This document shows, in pieces, positions 6,492-13,571 of a stretch of 16,344 nucleotides of DNA. Every line of letters begins with the position of its first letter. The first letter of the stretch is position 1. This DNA comes from Bacillota bacterium (lineage in GTDB: Bacteria; Bacillota; Clostridia; Acetivibrionales; DSM-1351), in NCBI GenBank assembly GCA_023436485.1, contig JAEZIU010000090.1:1-16344 (forward strand), read 5' to 3'. Position numbers and translations under genes: made by a program. The notes beneath the pieces are model-generated. The model was not told where the DNA came from. It did no database searches and saw nothing but the letters and a program-made list of their open reading frames with translations.

Positions 6492-9041
6492 ATGAAGTAC
6501 TTTAAAAAGGTATGCATTACTCTGGCTGCTCTGCTTATCACTACCGGTTTTGCTGCCGGAATAGGGACGCAATCTGTAAAAGCCGCTTCTTCAACATCAA
6601 TTCCCTGCAGGCAGCTTGAACGGCTGGATCGTGGAATTGTGGCTATTAACCAGGGAAATGGAAAGGTTTATGTAGGTTGGCGTCTTCTTGGAACAGAACC
6701 CGGTAACATTGCATTCAATCTTTACCGAAAAACCGCGGGAGGCACTGAAGCTAAACTCAATAGCTCACCCATTACATCCAGTACGAATTATGTTGATAGC
6801 GGGGTTGACACAACAAAAGATAATACTTACATAGTAAGAACTGTTTTAGACGGAATTGAGAGTAGTGAAAGTGAACAGTACACTTTGGCTGCAAGTACTC
6901 CTGTCAGACAGTACATTCCTCTAAAATTAAAAACCCTTCCTACCGGATATTATACAATGCATATAAATGTAGGTGACCTTGATGGGGACGGAAAATACGA
7001 CTATATAGTAAAACGTATGAATGATAACAGGTCTCCCGTGCAGGTAGAGGCCTATAAATCAGACGGAACATTTCTATGGCGTATTGATCTGGGGCCAAAT
7101 ATCGAAACATATAACACAGCTATGACTTCACCATTAGTTGTATCGGATTTAAATAGTGACGGAAAGGCGGAAGTCCTTATAAAAACCGGTGAAGGTACAA
7201 GGTTTGGTGACGGTACTTTAATCGGAGACACAAATAATGATGGAATAACTAACTATTGTAATACAGCTTCAACAAGTTATCAGGTGCTGTCTGGACCTGA
7301 ATTTATATCAGTAGTAGATGGAATGACAGGTAAAGAGCTGAGCAGGGCAGATTTTATTGCAAGAGGAAAAGTTACGGACTGGGGAGATGACTACGGAAAC
7401 CGTGCAAGCTTTATGTTTATGACAGTTGCATATCTGGACGGTATTCACCCAAGTGTAGTAATGTCAAGAGGCCCCGGAAATGTTATGAAAGTCGAAGCAT
7501 GGGATTTCAAGGATGGAAAGCTTAGTCAGCGGTGGAAATGGGATGCTAGGAATCAGGTATTGCCTTCCGGCAAGAATTTCCCTGATTTTCATGCAATCCG
7601 TGCGGTAGATGTAGATAAGGACGGAAGAGATGAATTATCCTGGGGCGGTTCAATGCTGGATGATAATGGAACTTTGCTCTATGCCACAGAATTGACACAT
7701 GGAGATAGGTTTATTATAGGGGATATTGATCCCGACCGGAATGGTCTTGAATGTTACGCAATACAGCAGAACAACCCGAGTCTTCTGGGCGCAGCCTTAT
7801 ATGATGCAGGTAATGGTACCATTATTAAAAAAATGTATATGAGTGCAGTCGGTGATGTAGGAAGAGGGGATTGCGCTGATATTGATCCTAATTACAAGGG
7901 GATGGAATCTTGGTCTACACTTGAAAATTTATACAACTGCAAGGGAGAGGTTATCGGTTCTGAAAAATCTTTTCCATACTTAAGTATATGGTGGGATGGG
8001 GATTTACTCAGAGAATTTTTTATAGGTACTGACTCAAATGGCTTCAATGCAGCAATCAATAAGTGGAATTACACTACAAAAACCAGCAACCGGCTATATT
8101 CAATTTATCAAGAGGGGGTCAAGTCAACATACGCCGGGAGACCACCTTTCTATGGTGACATTATGGGTGACTGGCGTGAGGAAGTTATACTTGAAACCAC
8201 AGACAATACGGAGCTTCGTATTTACACTACAACAATTCCCACGAACTACAGGATATATACCCTGATGCATAACCCGGCATACAGGAACTCTGTAGATGTT
8301 AAGGGATATCTGTCTTCTGTTTACCCTGATTTTTATCTGGGCGAAGGCATGGCAACGCCACCAGCTCCCAACATTTCAACAGGGGACGGAGAATTAATAA
8401 AATCACTAAGAGTAAATGATTCCAACAATGCAGCTGACTGGTACATACAATCCAATTTGCAAGTTAGTGATACAGTTTATGGAGACAGAACATATAAATT
8501 TACAAAAATTCCTCAGAGTTTTGCAGGTTCGGAATGGATAAGGACTGCATGTGACTCTAAAAGCTATTTATCTGAGGAAGCATATTTTACGGCAAAAAAG
8601 GATATATCGGTTTATGTTGGCTTGGATTCCAGAATGACCAGTATCCCTTCATGGCTAAACGACTGGACAAAAACAGGTGAATCCTTAAACGATGATAACA
8701 CAATTATCTTCAACCTGTACAAAAAGGATTTTCCTTCCGGTTCTGTTGTGAGGCTTGGAACTAATGGGGGATCTGCTACGTTTGTGAATTATACGGTTAT
8801 TGTTAAACCAAATACGGCACCTGCTTTTCTTTATGGTGATGTAAATGGAGACGGAATTGTGGATGTTCTGGATTACAGTACCATGAGAAGTTATCTTCTG
8901 CAGATAACCAGTTCAATGCCTTCTGCATATTGGCAGAAAGCGGGAGATTTAAATTCCGACGATGCTATTGACAGTATGGATTTTTTGTATCTGAAAATGT
9001 ACTTGTTAGGGACATTAAATTCACTTCCTGTTTCTGAATAA
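6492..9041 (+). CDS. rgl11Y: Cellulosomal rhamnogalacturonan lyase, family PL11, with dockerin
   Basis: This 849-residue secreted enzyme starts at ATG 6492, with GGAGGCGAT just upstream; the in-frame ATG at 6477 precedes that site. A signal peptide (about 1-31) ends VKA-AS. Then come a fibronectin-like domain (about 38-135), a large beta-propeller (about 145-620) with many Asp-rich calcium loops (DLDGDGKYD, DLNSDGKAE, DTNNDG, DVDKDGRDE), a beta-rich accessory domain (about 633-773) and a type I dockerin (about 782-845). PL11 enzymes cleave the Rha-GalA bond of rhamnogalacturonan I by calcium-dependent beta-elimination. Domain order and the following GH5 gene match Rgl11Y of R. cellulolyticum, hence the symbol by similarity. 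Oddly, the two dockerin loops carry Val-Leu and Ser-Met where the neighbouring GH5 has Ala-Leu and Ala-Ile. Confidence 0.93.
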   Translation: MKYFKKVCITLAALLITTGFAAGIGTQSVKAASSTSIPCRQLERLDRGIVAINQGNGKVYVGWRLLGTEPGNIAFNLYRKTAGGTEAKLNSSPITSSTNYVDSGVDTTKDNTYIVRTVLDGIESSESEQYTLAASTPVRQYIPLKLKTLPTGYYTMHINVGDLDGDGKYDYIVKRMNDNRSPVQVEAYKSDGTFLWRIDLGPNIETYNTAMTSPLVVSDLNSDGKAEVLIKTGEGTRFGDGTLIGDTNNDGITNYCNTASTSYQVLSGPEFISVVDGMTGKELSRADFIARGKVTDWGDDYGNRASFMFMTVAYLDGIHPSVVMSRGPGNVMKVEAWDFKDGKLSQRWKWDARNQVLPSGKNFPDFHAIRAVDVDKDGRDELSWGGSMLDDNGTLLYATELTHGDRFIIGDIDPDRNGLECYAIQQNNPSLLGAALYDAGNGTIIKKMYMSAVGDVGRGDCADIDPNYKGMESWSTLENLYNCKGEVIGSEKSFPYLSIWWDGDLLREFFIGTDSNGFNAAINKWNYTTKTSNRLYSIYQEGVKSTYAGRPPFYGDIMGDWREEVILETTDNTELRIYTTTIPTNYRIYTLMHNPAYRNSVDVKGYLSSVYPDFYLGEGMATPPAPNISTGDGELIKSLRVNDSNNAADWYIQSNLQVSDTVYGDRTYKFTKIPQSFAGSEWIRTACDSKSYLSEEAYFTAKKDISVYVGLDSRMTSIPSWLNDWTKTGESLNDDNTIIFNLYKKDFPSGSVVRLGTNGGSATFVNYTVIVKPNTAPAFLYGDVNGDGIVDVLDYSTMRSYLLQITSSMPSAYWQKAGDLNSDDAIDSMDFLYLKMYLLGTLNSLPVSE

Positions 9042-9059
9042 GTATTTTAGATGTAAACG

Positions 9060-9104
9060 GGGGTGGGAGCGAAAAGGCTACCTACCCCTTCTTTTGTATT
9101 TTTT
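9060..9104 (+). terminator. Rho-independent terminator after the lyase gene
   Basis: GGGGTGGGAGC (9060-9070) pairs with GCTACCTACCCC (9077-9088) around a GAAAAG loop, with one bulged A and one G-U pair, and is followed by TTCTTTTGTATTTTTT. It should separate most lyase transcripts from the GH5 gene. Confidence 0.88.
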
Positions 9105-9117
9105 ACTACATGTAGTA
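9104..9117. promoter_or_regulatory. Perfect 14-bp palindrome TACTACATGTAGTA
   Basis: A perfect palindrome immediately after the T-run of the lyase terminator and about 33 bp upstream of the GH5 -10-like box. Position and symmetry fit a dimeric regulator site. The half-site TACTAC also bounds the dyad at the PadR promoter. No function is known. Confidence 0.5.
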
Positions 9118-9149
9118 TAAGTATTACTTTTCGAAAGTATAAAAATTTA

Positions 9150-9184
9150 TGATAATTTAGTACTAAAAATAATATTTTTTTACA
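9150..9184 (+). promoter_or_regulatory. GH5 promoter-like box and 18-bp leader element, copy 2
   Basis: TGATAATTT (9150-9158) is followed 8 nt later by AAATAATATTTTTTTACA (9167-9184), the same arrangement and spacing as upstream of the lyase. The hexamer 17 bp upstream of the -10 is TTCGAA, a poor -35, so activation may be needed. Confidence 0.5.
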
Positions 9185-9232
9185 AATAAATCAAGAGTAT
9201 AAATATATTAATAAGAAAAAGGAGGTATTATT

Positions 9233-10636
9233 ATGTTTAAATCCAAATCGTTAAAATTATTATTTCTGGCTGCGGTTGTTACCTTTACAACTGTATTTTC
9301 CTGTATTGGTGCAGGAGCATCAGCTGCATCTATGACAAATGATTTTAATCAATTGAACCAATCTCAAATTGTTTCTGAAATGGGTGCCGGATGGAACTTG
9401 GGAAATCAGTTGGAGGCTAGTATTGACGGTATGCCTGGGGAAGAAGCCTGGGGTAATCCTAAAATCACACAGGCTCTTATTACGAAAATAAAGTCACTGG
9501 GCTTCAAAACAATTCGAATTCCAATATCGTATTTAAAAAAAATAGGGGCTGCACCGAATTATACGGTTGACGCTGCGTGGCTGGCAAGAATTAAAGAAGT
9601 TGTGGATTACGCTTTTAATGAGGGTATGTATGTAGTTATAAACATGCATGGAGACGGCTATAACACAGTTACCGGTTCATGGCTGCTTGTAAATTCCAGT
9701 GATCAGGCAAATATTAAGGCTAAATATCAAAAAGTGTGGCAGCAGATTGCAAATACATTTGTGAATTACGATGAGCATTTAATTTTTGAGTCTATGAACG
9801 AAGAATTTGACGGCAATTATAGCAATCCAAACCCTACATATTATGCAAACCTCAATGCATATAATCAGGTATTTGTGGACACGGTACGACAAACCGGAGG
9901 AAACAATAGTGCAAGATGGTTGCTGGTTCCGGGCTGGAATACCAATATTGATTATACAACAGGCAACTTTGGATTTGTTATGCCTACAGACACATACAGA
10001 TCCTCTACAATTCCGGCTTCTGAAAAGAGGATAATGATATCTGTTCATTATTATTCACCTTGGGATTTCTGTGGAGAAAATTCAGGAGCAATAACACAGT
10101 GGGGAGCAACAGCTACAGACAGTTATAGAAAATCAACATGGGGTCAGGAAGACTATATGAATTCCCAGATTAAAGCAGTTTATGATAAATTCGTAACACA
10201 AGGATACCCATTTGTTGTGGGAGAATGGGGAGCAGTAGATAAAACAAGTGCGGATTCTACTAATAATAAATATCGTCAGATTTTTGCAAAAGCAATCTGT
10301 TCATATTGCAAGAAATATGGTGGTGTACCTGTAGTTTGGGATAATAACTACAATCAAGCCTATGGATTTGGTTTGCTTGACAGAAAAACCATGACAGTAA
10401 CGCAGCAGGGAATTATTGATGTAATAATGAGTGAAATGGGCACAGGTATTTTGGGAGATATTAATGGGGATAAAGTGATAGATGCTCTGGATGTTGCAAT
10501 GTTTAAGCAGTACCTTCTGGGAAAGATAACCGTGACCCCAGAGGCATTGAAGATGATGGATTTCAATAATGATAACAGTGTGGATGCCATTGACTTCGCT
10601 TTGTTTAAAAAAATGATATTAGGTCCAATTTATTGA
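9233..10636 (+). CDS. cel5N: Cellulosomal endoglucanase, family GH5 (probably subfamily 4), with dockerin
   Basis: This 467-residue secreted enzyme starts at ATG 9233 behind AAAGGAGG. A signal peptide of about 31 residues ends GASA-A. The GH5 TIM barrel spans about 38-400, starting GAGWNLGNQLEA and GFKTIRIPISY. The acid/base is Glu190 in ESMNEEFDG and the nucleophile is Glu331 in VVGEWGA. A type I dockerin (about 406-467) has two calcium loops, DINGDKVIDALD and DFNNDNSVDAID, with Ala-Leu and Ala-Ile at the cohesin-contact positions, as is usual in R. cellulolyticum-type cellulosomes. It cleaves internal beta-1,4 bonds of cellulose or related glucans. Position directly after rgl11Y and the GH5-dockerin order match cel5N of the cip-cel cluster, hence the symbol by similarity. 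A strong hairpin follows. Confidence 0.9.
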   Translation: MFKSKSLKLLFLAAVVTFTTVFSCIGAGASAASMTNDFNQLNQSQIVSEMGAGWNLGNQLEASIDGMPGEEAWGNPKITQALITKIKSLGFKTIRIPISYLKKIGAAPNYTVDAAWLARIKEVVDYAFNEGMYVVINMHGDGYNTVTGSWLLVNSSDQANIKAKYQKVWQQIANTFVNYDEHLIFESMNEEFDGNYSNPNPTYYANLNAYNQVFVDTVRQTGGNNSARWLLVPGWNTNIDYTTGNFGFVMPTDTYRSSTIPASEKRIMISVHYYSPWDFCGENSGAITQWGATATDSYRKSTWGQEDYMNSQIKAVYDKFVTQGYPFVVGEWGAVDKTSADSTNNKYRQIFAKAICSYCKKYGGVPVVWDNNYNQAYGFGLLDRKTMTVTQQGIIDVIMSEMGTGILGDINGDKVIDALDVAMFKQYLLGKITVTPEALKMMDFNNDNSVDAIDFALFKKMILGPIY

Positions 10637-10684
10637 GGAACGTTTCAGAACGAATTATTTTGAGTTAAGCTCCAAATCAATACG

Positions 10685-10736
10685 AATCAATAAGAGAGGC
10701 CTTATCCTGCAGGGGATATCGCCTCTTTTATTGATT
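10685..10736. terminator. Long hairpin terminator after the GH5 gene, possibly bidirectional
   Basis: AATCAATAAGAGAGGC (10685-10700) pairs over 16 bp with GCCTCTTTTATTGATT (10721-10736), with one G-U pair. The loop itself holds a second stem, TATCC/GGATA around TGCAGG. Read rightward, the inner AGAGGC/GCCTCT stem is followed by TTTTATT and can act as an intrinsic terminator. Confidence 0.8.
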
Positions 10737-10757
10737 TGTGAAGACCTTAAAATTATA

Positions 10758-10785
10758 TTGACAAAATAAAGATATATGATAGACT
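10758..10785 (+). promoter_or_regulatory. Promoter of the GPP34-MerR operon
   Basis: TTGACA (10758-10763), a 16-bp spacer and TAGACT (10780-10785). The -35 is perfect and the -10 matches in four of six positions. Predicted start is near 10792, where the tandem repeat begins. Confidence 0.6.
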
Positions 10786-10792
10786 TAAACGT

Positions 10793-10827
10793 AAGTAGTA
10801 AGTAGTAAGTAGTAAGTAGTAAGTAGT
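10793..10827 (+). repeat. Five tandem copies of AAGTAGT in the leader, candidate operator array
   Basis: Five perfect 7-bp units run from the predicted transcription start to 31 bp before the start codon, just ahead of the ribosome binding site. The internal 13-mer AGTAGTAAGTAGT is shared with the PadR leader at 192..180 on the minus strand. The array could be a multi-site operator or a slippage-prone tract that tunes expression. Confidence 0.85.
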
Positions 10828-10857
10828 TTGCAAATTTTGAAACGAGGAGAAAATACA

Positions 10858-11511
10858 ATGAAAAATCTATCCTTTACTCAAGAGTTTTTTCTATGTGCAC
10901 TGAAGCCACAGGGCAGTACGACATTAACCAACTCAACCGAAAGTTCAACTTGTCTTCTTGCTGGTGGTATTCTGGAATTATTGATGGACGGCTATATCTC
11001 CATAGACGATAAAAAGAAAATGTTTATCAATAAAGATTTATCGACTGACAAAATGTATTTGACACCTATATACGAATTAATAAAGAACAATAAACCTATG
11101 AAAATTGAAACAATCGCTGAAAAATACGCTTTTGATTTTACTCTGCCGAATGAATTTTTCAAATCAGTTGGATACTCCATTGTTGCAGATGGGTATGTTG
11201 TTGAAGAAGCTAATCGAGGATTATTCAAAAATAAAGTCCGCTTTCTTCCAAATGAAAAAGAAGTAACAAAAGTTGTGGAAAAACTGCGGGCAGAATTATT
11301 AGAAGAAGGCAATGTTTCTGATGAAGCGATTGTCTTAGGGGCATTATTAAATAAAAGCGGATTAATAAAAAAATATTTCTCAAAATACGAGATGCAAAAG
11401 CTTAATGACCGTTTAAAGGAAATCAAACAGAGCGAAGCCGGAGTATTAATCAAGCAGATGGTGGATTATATTGATACATTGATTGCAATAATAATCACAT
11501 CCATAGTTTAA
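10858..11511 (+). CDS. GPP34 (GOLPH3/VPS74-like) family protein
   Basis: This 217-residue protein has no signal peptide or membrane segment. The start MKNLSFTQEFFLCALKPQG, followed by LAGGILELLMDGYISIDDKKKMFI and near the end VLGALLNKSGLIKKYFSKYEMQKLNDRL, matches the GPP34 family. Eukaryotic members bind phosphatidylinositol-4-phosphate and retain Golgi enzymes; the bacterial role is not established and may involve membrane surfaces. ATG 10858 is chosen because GAGGAG lies 9 nt upstream; an in-frame TTG at 10828 precedes that site. Its length is normal for the family. It shares an operon with a MerR-type gene 16 nt downstream, and its leader carries the AAGTAGT array, so it is likely under dedicated repression. 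Confidence 0.85.
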   Translation: MKNLSFTQEFFLCALKPQGSTTLTNSTESSTCLLAGGILELLMDGYISIDDKKKMFINKDLSTDKMYLTPIYELIKNNKPMKIETIAEKYAFDFTLPNEFFKSVGYSIVADGYVVEEANRGLFKNKVRFLPNEKEVTKVVEKLRAELLEEGNVSDEAIVLGALLNKSGLIKKYFSKYEMQKLNDRLKEIKQSEAGVLIKQMVDYIDTLIAIIITSIV

Positions 11512-11527
11512 AGTGGGGGTGAATTGA

Positions 11528-11788
11528 TTGTCAAGACAAAGACCCATGGAAGTAATAGAAACTGCAGAATATGTTACAATTGGGGAATTAGTTCGTTTAA
11601 CGGGTGTTCGATACAGTACCCTGAAATTTTACACAGAGGAAAATATACTTCATTTTGAACAGGCGGAGGAAAATCTAACAAGACGCTATAGAAGAGCCGA
11701 AACTTTAGAGAGAATTTTTTTGATAAAAAAACTTAAAGAAGATGGTTTATCAATTCCTCAAATAAAAAAAGAGATAGAATCAATTTAA
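11528..11788 (+). CDS. Small MerR-type helix-turn-helix protein
   Basis: This 86-residue protein is little more than a MerR DNA-binding domain: YVTIGELVRLTGVRYSTLKFYTEENIL (about 15-41) is the helix-turn-helix, and the wing follows with RRYRRAETLERIFLIKKLKEDGLSIPQIKKEI. No effector-binding or long dimerisation helix is present, so it resembles the short MerR/excisionase-like class. The start is TTG 11528, with GGGGGTGA 5 nt upstream; an in-frame ATG at 11546 has no site. It lies 16 nt after the GPP34 gene without a terminator between, so the two are co-transcribed. It may control its own operon, but the target is unknown. Confidence 0.8.
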   Translation: MSRQRPMEVIETAEYVTIGELVRLTGVRYSTLKFYTEENILHFEQAEENLTRRYRRAETLERIFLIKKLKEDGLSIPQIKKEIESI

Positions 11789-11801
11789 TCTTACTGTTAT
11801 G

Positions 11802-11825
11802 GAGCGGCTTCGGTCGCTCTTTTAT
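11802..11825 (+). terminator. Rho-independent terminator after the MerR-type gene
   Basis: GAGCGGC (11802-11808) and GTCGCTC (11813-11819) form a 7-bp stem, with one G-U pair, capped by a TTCG tetraloop and followed by TTTTTAT. Confidence 0.92.
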
Positions 11826-11946
11826 AGTTAAAGAGGACAGAACTGCAATCATTATACAGTAATTCTTTATGAATCAAAACCACCTTGTTAGAACACAATA
11901 ATGTAAAAATAATTGCATTAATAAATCTCCTGAAGGAAGGATTATT

Positions 11947-12942
11947 GTGGATACAAATAAAGAATTTAAGAAAGTAGGAACTCATAGTGGCAGATTTCAT
12001 GCTGATGAAGTAATGGCAACGGCCATACTGACACAGGTATTTGAAATTGAGCTGACAAGAACCAGAGACCCTGAGATACTTGAAAACCAGGATTTAATAT
12101 ATGATATCGGTAACGGCGAGTTTGACCATCATCAATTGGAAAAAGAGTACCGTGACAATGGTACTCCATATGCTGCTTGTGGACTGATCTGGAGGAAGTT
12201 CGGAAAGGAAGCAATATTATCAAATCATCCAGAAGTATCAGAAAACGAAGTTGAAATTATTTTCAGGTATGTAGATGCGGTACTGATAGAGGGAATTGAT
12301 GCAGCGGATAATGGTATCAGAACAACTGAGAACATCATTCCTACTATGTGCATATCTTCAATAATTGGTGGCTATAACCCTACATGGGATTCGCCGGAGT
12401 CAGTAGATGCGGCCTTTAGCGATGCAGTAGGTTTTGCAGAAGACATACTGGAAAACTTAATAGATCAAAAGGTTTCAACACTTAAAGCGAGAACTTTTGT
12501 AATAGAAGCATACAACAATCGTAAACAGCCTGAACTGTTAATATTAGATAACTCTTATCCCTGGGAACGTACATTAAAAGAGATTGATATAAATAAAGAA
12601 GTTCTTTTCGTAATTTATCCAAAGGAAGAAGGCTTCTATATACAAACAGTTCGAGAGTACGGTGAGGTGCGAAGAGACAGAAAGAGTCTTCCAGAGGAAT
12701 GGGCTGGGAAAAGGGAAGAGGAACTGAGCCGTATTATAGGTATAAAAGATGCGGTTTTTTGCCATTCATCAAGATTTATAGCTAAAGCGGGTTCATTTGA
12801 AAGCATATTGAAAATGGCGGATATTGCTATTTCAAAGCCTGAACCTATAAGAGAAAGCAGGAAAGAAGATAGAAATGTCTTTGATATTTTACGGTTGATT
12901 TTGAGAAATAAATTAGTTATAAAAATAAGAAGAAATAGATGA
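11947..12942 (+). CDS. MYG1/UPF0160 family metal-dependent hydrolase
   Basis: This 331-residue protein has the MYG1 signature: THSGRFHADEVMA (12-24, His13, His18, Asp20), then YDIGNGEFDHHQ (52-63) with the Asp-His-His triad typical of DHH-type phosphoesterases, then ARTFVIEAY and PWERTLKE in the C-terminal half. Eukaryotic MYG1 is a 3'-5' RNA exonuclease; bacterial members are predicted metal-dependent phosphoesterases with no settled substrate. The start is GTG 11947, supported by AAGGAAGGA 6 nt upstream. The last 30 residues (SRKEDRNVFDILRLILRNKLVIKIRRNR) are basic and look like a lineage-specific tail. It stands alone, converging on the zinc-ribbon gene across a shared hairpin. Confidence 0.88.
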   Translation: MDTNKEFKKVGTHSGRFHADEVMATAILTQVFEIELTRTRDPEILENQDLIYDIGNGEFDHHQLEKEYRDNGTPYAACGLIWRKFGKEAILSNHPEVSENEVEIIFRYVDAVLIEGIDAADNGIRTTENIIPTMCISSIIGGYNPTWDSPESVDAAFSDAVGFAEDILENLIDQKVSTLKARTFVIEAYNNRKQPELLILDNSYPWERTLKEIDINKEVLFVIYPKEEGFYIQTVREYGEVRRDRKSLPEEWAGKREEELSRIIGIKDAVFCHSSRFIAKAGSFESILKMADIAISKPEPIRESRKEDRNVFDILRLILRNKLVIKIRRNR

Positions 12943-12953
12943 AAAGAATTAAA

Positions 12954-12975
12954 GCCAGCGTCTTTCGGCGCTGGC
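12954..12975. terminator. Hairpin terminator between convergent genes
   Basis: GCCAGCG (12954-12960) pairs perfectly with CGCTGGC (12969-12975), 8-nt loop. Leftward it is followed by TTTAATTCTTTTC, so it best serves the zinc-ribbon gene; rightward the T-run is poor, so termination of the MYG1 gene there is less certain. Confidence 0.8.
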
Positions 12976-12990
12976 AAGTTATTAAAAAAG

Positions 12991-13260
12991 CTATTTACTA
13001 ATTTGGTGAACTTTGTTGATTTTTACTGCTTCAAAAATAGTTTCTTCTGAACATGTTGGACATTTAAGTCTTAGTTCATAAAGAATGGCAGTTTTAATAT
13101 TACCAGCAGTTTTTATATATTCAGAATCACAAATGCTTTTACAATTTGTACAGCGTAAAATATAGTTTTTTGTTAATGAAGAGTTCCATCTAAATATCAT
13201 TAGAAGAAAAATTATACTTCCTAAAAGTATAATTGAACCAAATATTATTATAAAATTCAT
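12991..13260 (-). CDS. Small membrane-anchored zinc-ribbon protein
   Basis: This 89-residue protein has one N-terminal hydrophobic segment (about residues 3-23) and a soluble part with CTNC (Cys37, Cys40), an extra Cys44 and CPTC (Cys67, Cys70), a four-cysteine zinc ribbon with about 26 residues between the pairs. I recognise no named family. The anchor followed by basic residues (FRWNSSLTKNY) predicts a cytoplasmic ribbon tethered to the membrane. The start at 13260 is supported by AAAGGAG 8 nt upstream, and a promoter and a terminator frame the gene, so it is a real single-gene unit. Confidence 0.72.
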   Translation of the reverse strand: MNFIIIFGSIILLGSIIFLLMIFRWNSSLTKNYILRCTNCKSICDSEYIKTAGNIKTAILYELRLKCPTCSEETIFEAVKINKVHQISK

Positions 13261-13289
13261 AACGAACTCCTTTTGTTCAATCTATTTAA

Positions 13290-13319
13290 ATTATTACACA
13301 GTAGTTACCAAAAGTTCAA
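13290..13319 (-). promoter_or_regulatory. Promoter of the zinc-ribbon gene
   Basis: On the minus strand TTGAAC (13319..13314), an 18-bp spacer and AATAAT (13295..13290), about 30 nt upstream of the start codon. Confidence 0.5.
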
Positions 13320-13430
13320 TAGGTTGGAACACGATAAAATGAATTATTGCATATTAATTTTTATACACCCTGGGACTAGTCTTACCTATTGATAGTTAGC
13401 AACTTAGTTTTTGCGTACAAAGTGCTCTTT

Positions 13431-13524
13431 GAAAACTGATTAGTGGGGTAAGGATTGAAACTTGACATAGAAACGTGCCAAGATGTAGTATTACTTGTAA
13501 ATGCATGATTTTGGAACGGTATCG
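13431..13524 (+). repeat. Duplicated promoter/leader, copy 1 (methyltransferase)
   Basis: About 94 bp aligns with 14501-14594 at roughly 80 percent identity by eye, with a few 1-bp gaps. It includes the -35/-10, the downstream block TTGTAAATGcATGATTTTG and a small inverted repeat AACG-GTAT-CGTT ending the similarity. Confidence 0.8.
13462..13491 (+). promoter_or_regulatory. Promoter of the second methyltransferase gene
   Basis: TTGACA (13462-13467), an 18-bp spacer and TAGTAT (13486-13491). Predicted start is near 13498, giving a leader of about 74 nt. Confidence 0.7.
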
Positions 13525-13571
13525 TTGGGAAGTACGGACCAGAGATTATTTATATTTGGGAGGGTGTCGGC

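Larger units (their letters stand above)
13261..13571. other. Intergenic region between divergent genes
   Basis: This 311-bp gap holds the leftward zinc-ribbon promoter, about 110 bp (13320-13430) in which I see no gene or clear structure beyond an 8-bp palindrome GACTAGTC, and then the first copy of the duplicated promoter/leader serving the methyltransferase. Confidence 0.7.

Noticed and set aside
8038..8265. 75-residue open frame inside the lyase gene
   Set aside because: It overlaps a well-supported beta-propeller coding region in another frame and has no start signals or recognisable domain.
10992..11453. 153-residue antisense frame opposite the GPP34 gene
   Set aside because: Its composition (Ser, Phe and Leu rich) is typical of the reverse of an AT-rich gene, and the sense strand is a clear GPP34 family member.
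13452..13461. GGATTGAAAC, resembling the 3' end of type I-B CRISPR repeats
   Set aside because: It occurs once, with no repeat-spacer pattern on either side, and it is part of the duplicated promoter region.
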